DNA of 14,524 nt. Source: Ga0077527 sp038106575 (GTDB taxonomy: Bacteria > Pseudomonadota > Gammaproteobacteria > Burkholderiales > SG8-41). The stretch covers positions 1-14,524 of the forward strand of contig JAYOED010000053.1 in NCBI GenBank assembly GCA_038106575.1, written 5' to 3'. Within the stretch, counting starts at the first letter, position 1. Each line of letters opens with the position of its first letter. A program made the position numbers and the translations under genes. Below the pieces are notes generated by a model that saw only the letters and a program-made list of their open reading frames with translations, was not told where the DNA came from and searched no databases. Positions 13,619-14,524 of the stretch are shown in pieces.

Positions 13619-14524
13619 GCCGGCGCGAGCTCCATGCAGAGTGCAGCAACTTTTTGCGCAGCATCGGGCTTGCCCAGTGCACGCGCGGCGCGCGCCATTT
13701 CCGCCAGTTTTGCCCGCGTCAGTTCGCGCAATATTGTTGCAAGGGATTGCGGCGACAGCTCAGTCTGCTGCACCAACAATGCAGCGCCCCGGTCGGCGAG
13801 ATAACGTGCATTGCGGGTCTGGTGATCGTCTACTGCATACGGAAACGGAATGAGGATGCTGCCAACGCCGGCTACAGCAAGTTCGGTAACGGTGGTGGCT
13901 CCCGCCCGCGAAATGATCAGATCAGCTTCGCCATATCGTGCTGCCATGTCATCAATGAATGCCAGCACCTCCGCATCTACACCTGCCTCTCGGTAAGTAC
14001 GACGCAAGGCTTCGACATGGGCCTCGCCGGCCTGATGCGCAACTAGAGGCCGCTCCTCCGCTGCGAGCAGGGCCAGCGCCTGCGGTACGGTCTCATTCAA
14101 TGCTTTAGCGCCAAGACTGCCACCGACGATGAAGACGCGCAGCGGTCCGCTGCGATTGGCGAAGCGGACTTCCGGTGGTGCAAGCCTGACGATGTCAGCT
14201 CGCACCGGGTTGCCCGACCAGATCACATCAACCCGTCCGCTGAATGCATCGGGAAACGCTGAGAGCACACGGTCCGCAAAACCGGCTAGCACCCGGTTTG
14301 CCAGTCCCTGCACCGCATTCTGTTCGTGAATGACCAGCGGCTTTCCGAGCAATGCGGCCATCATACCTCCGGGAAACGCCGCGTAACCACCCATGCCAAG
14401 TACGACATCGGGTCGATGCCGGAGAATCGCTGCCGCGCTTTGCCAGAACGCAATCAGTAATGCCGCAGGCAGCAGCAGCTGGCGCAGCCACCCCTTGCCC
14501 CGCACCCCGCCAACCCGGATCCAC
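13615..14524 (-). CDS. murG: MurG lipid II synthase (GlcNAc transferase), 5' end beyond the window
   Basis: MurG transfers GlcNAc from UDP-GlcNAc to lipid I at the inner face of the membrane, making lipid II. About 302 residues are present of some 350-360; the N-terminal nucleotide loop lies outside. Readable from the edge are WIRVGGVRGKGWLRQLLLP, then RPDVVLGMGGYAAFPGG, HEQNAVQGLANR, the second-domain loop FIVGGSLGAKALNETVP, and the donor-binding IISRAGATTVTELAVAGVGS with PYAVDDHQTRNA. The frame is open to the last base of the window. A GTG at 14505 is internal and not the start, because family residues (IRVGGVRGKG) continue upstream of it. The TGA (13617-13615) overlaps the ATG of the short MurC-like frame. 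Confidence 0.95.
   Translation of the reverse strand, partial: WIRVGGVRGKGWLRQLLLPAALLIAFWQSAAAILRHRPDVVLGMGGYAAFPGGMMAALLGKPLVIHEQNAVQGLANRVLAGFADRVLSAFPDAFSGRVDVIWSGNPVRADIVRLAPPEVRFANRSGPLRVFIVGGSLGAKALNETVPQALALLAAEERPLVAHQAGEAHVEALRRTYREAGVDAEVLAFIDDMAARYGEADLIISRAGATTVTELAVAGVGSILIPFPYAVDDHQTRNARYLADRGAALLVQQTELSPQSLATILRELTRAKLAEMARAARALGKPDAAQKVAALCMELAPA

Overview
The window is a bacterial chromosomal segment read almost entirely from the minus strand. It holds the distal half of a division and cell-wall (dcw) cluster, followed by the envelope and secretion genes that usually lie next to it. In transcription order (high to low coordinates) the genes are murG (5' end beyond the window), a short odd frame that begins like MurC, murC, murB, ddl, ftsQ, ftsA, ftsZ, lpxC, a two-helix small membrane protein, an M23 peptidase, secA, argJ and the start of a DUF815 ATPase gene. 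One gene, a DciA-like DUF721 protein, runs on the plus strand between the small membrane protein and the peptidase. The gene order (murG-murC-murB-ddl-ftsQAZ-lpxC-DUF721/M23-secA-argJ-DUF815) and the protein styles point to a betaproteobacterium, possibly of the Nitrosomonadales. That placement is inference from family knowledge, not from a search. I see no mobile element, CRISPR, tRNA or rRNA.

Region by region. 10175-14524 is a tightly packed peptidoglycan-precursor block. murC/murB and murB/ddl overlap by ATGA, and ddl/ftsQ overlap by 11 bases, which implies translational coupling. 8264-10185 holds ftsQ and ftsA. ftsQ is split by a 66-N gap and shows an apparent stop at the gap edge, but its C-terminal end is readable on the far side of the gap. 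ftsZ has its own good-looking sigma70-type promoter and the best ribosome binding site in the window. lpxC starts with GTG after a 137-base spacer. 4342-5717 is a divergent pair, peptidase and DciA-like, whose start codons lie only 20 bases apart. secA (1490-4274) carries a 10-N gap that probably hides an almost exact contig overlap. It is preceded by a strong intrinsic terminator ending 13 bases before its start codon.

How the genes work together: MurG, MurC, MurB and Ddl make lipid II and its precursors; FtsQ, FtsA and FtsZ build the division machine; LpxC commits precursor to lipid A; the M23 protein trims or activates trimming of the wall; SecA exports envelope proteins. ArgJ and DUF815 are passengers with no obvious link to the envelope.

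The most unusual signal is at 13463-13618. In related clusters murC usually starts right at the murG stop. Here, at that exact place, there is instead a 51-codon frame whose first 12 residues are a diverged copy of the MurC N-terminus (10 of 12 identical, mostly synonymous DNA changes). It then runs through a palindrome-rich segment and stops on the start codon of the intact murC. It may be a relic of a replaced murC, a leader coupling murG to murC, or an assembly chimera.
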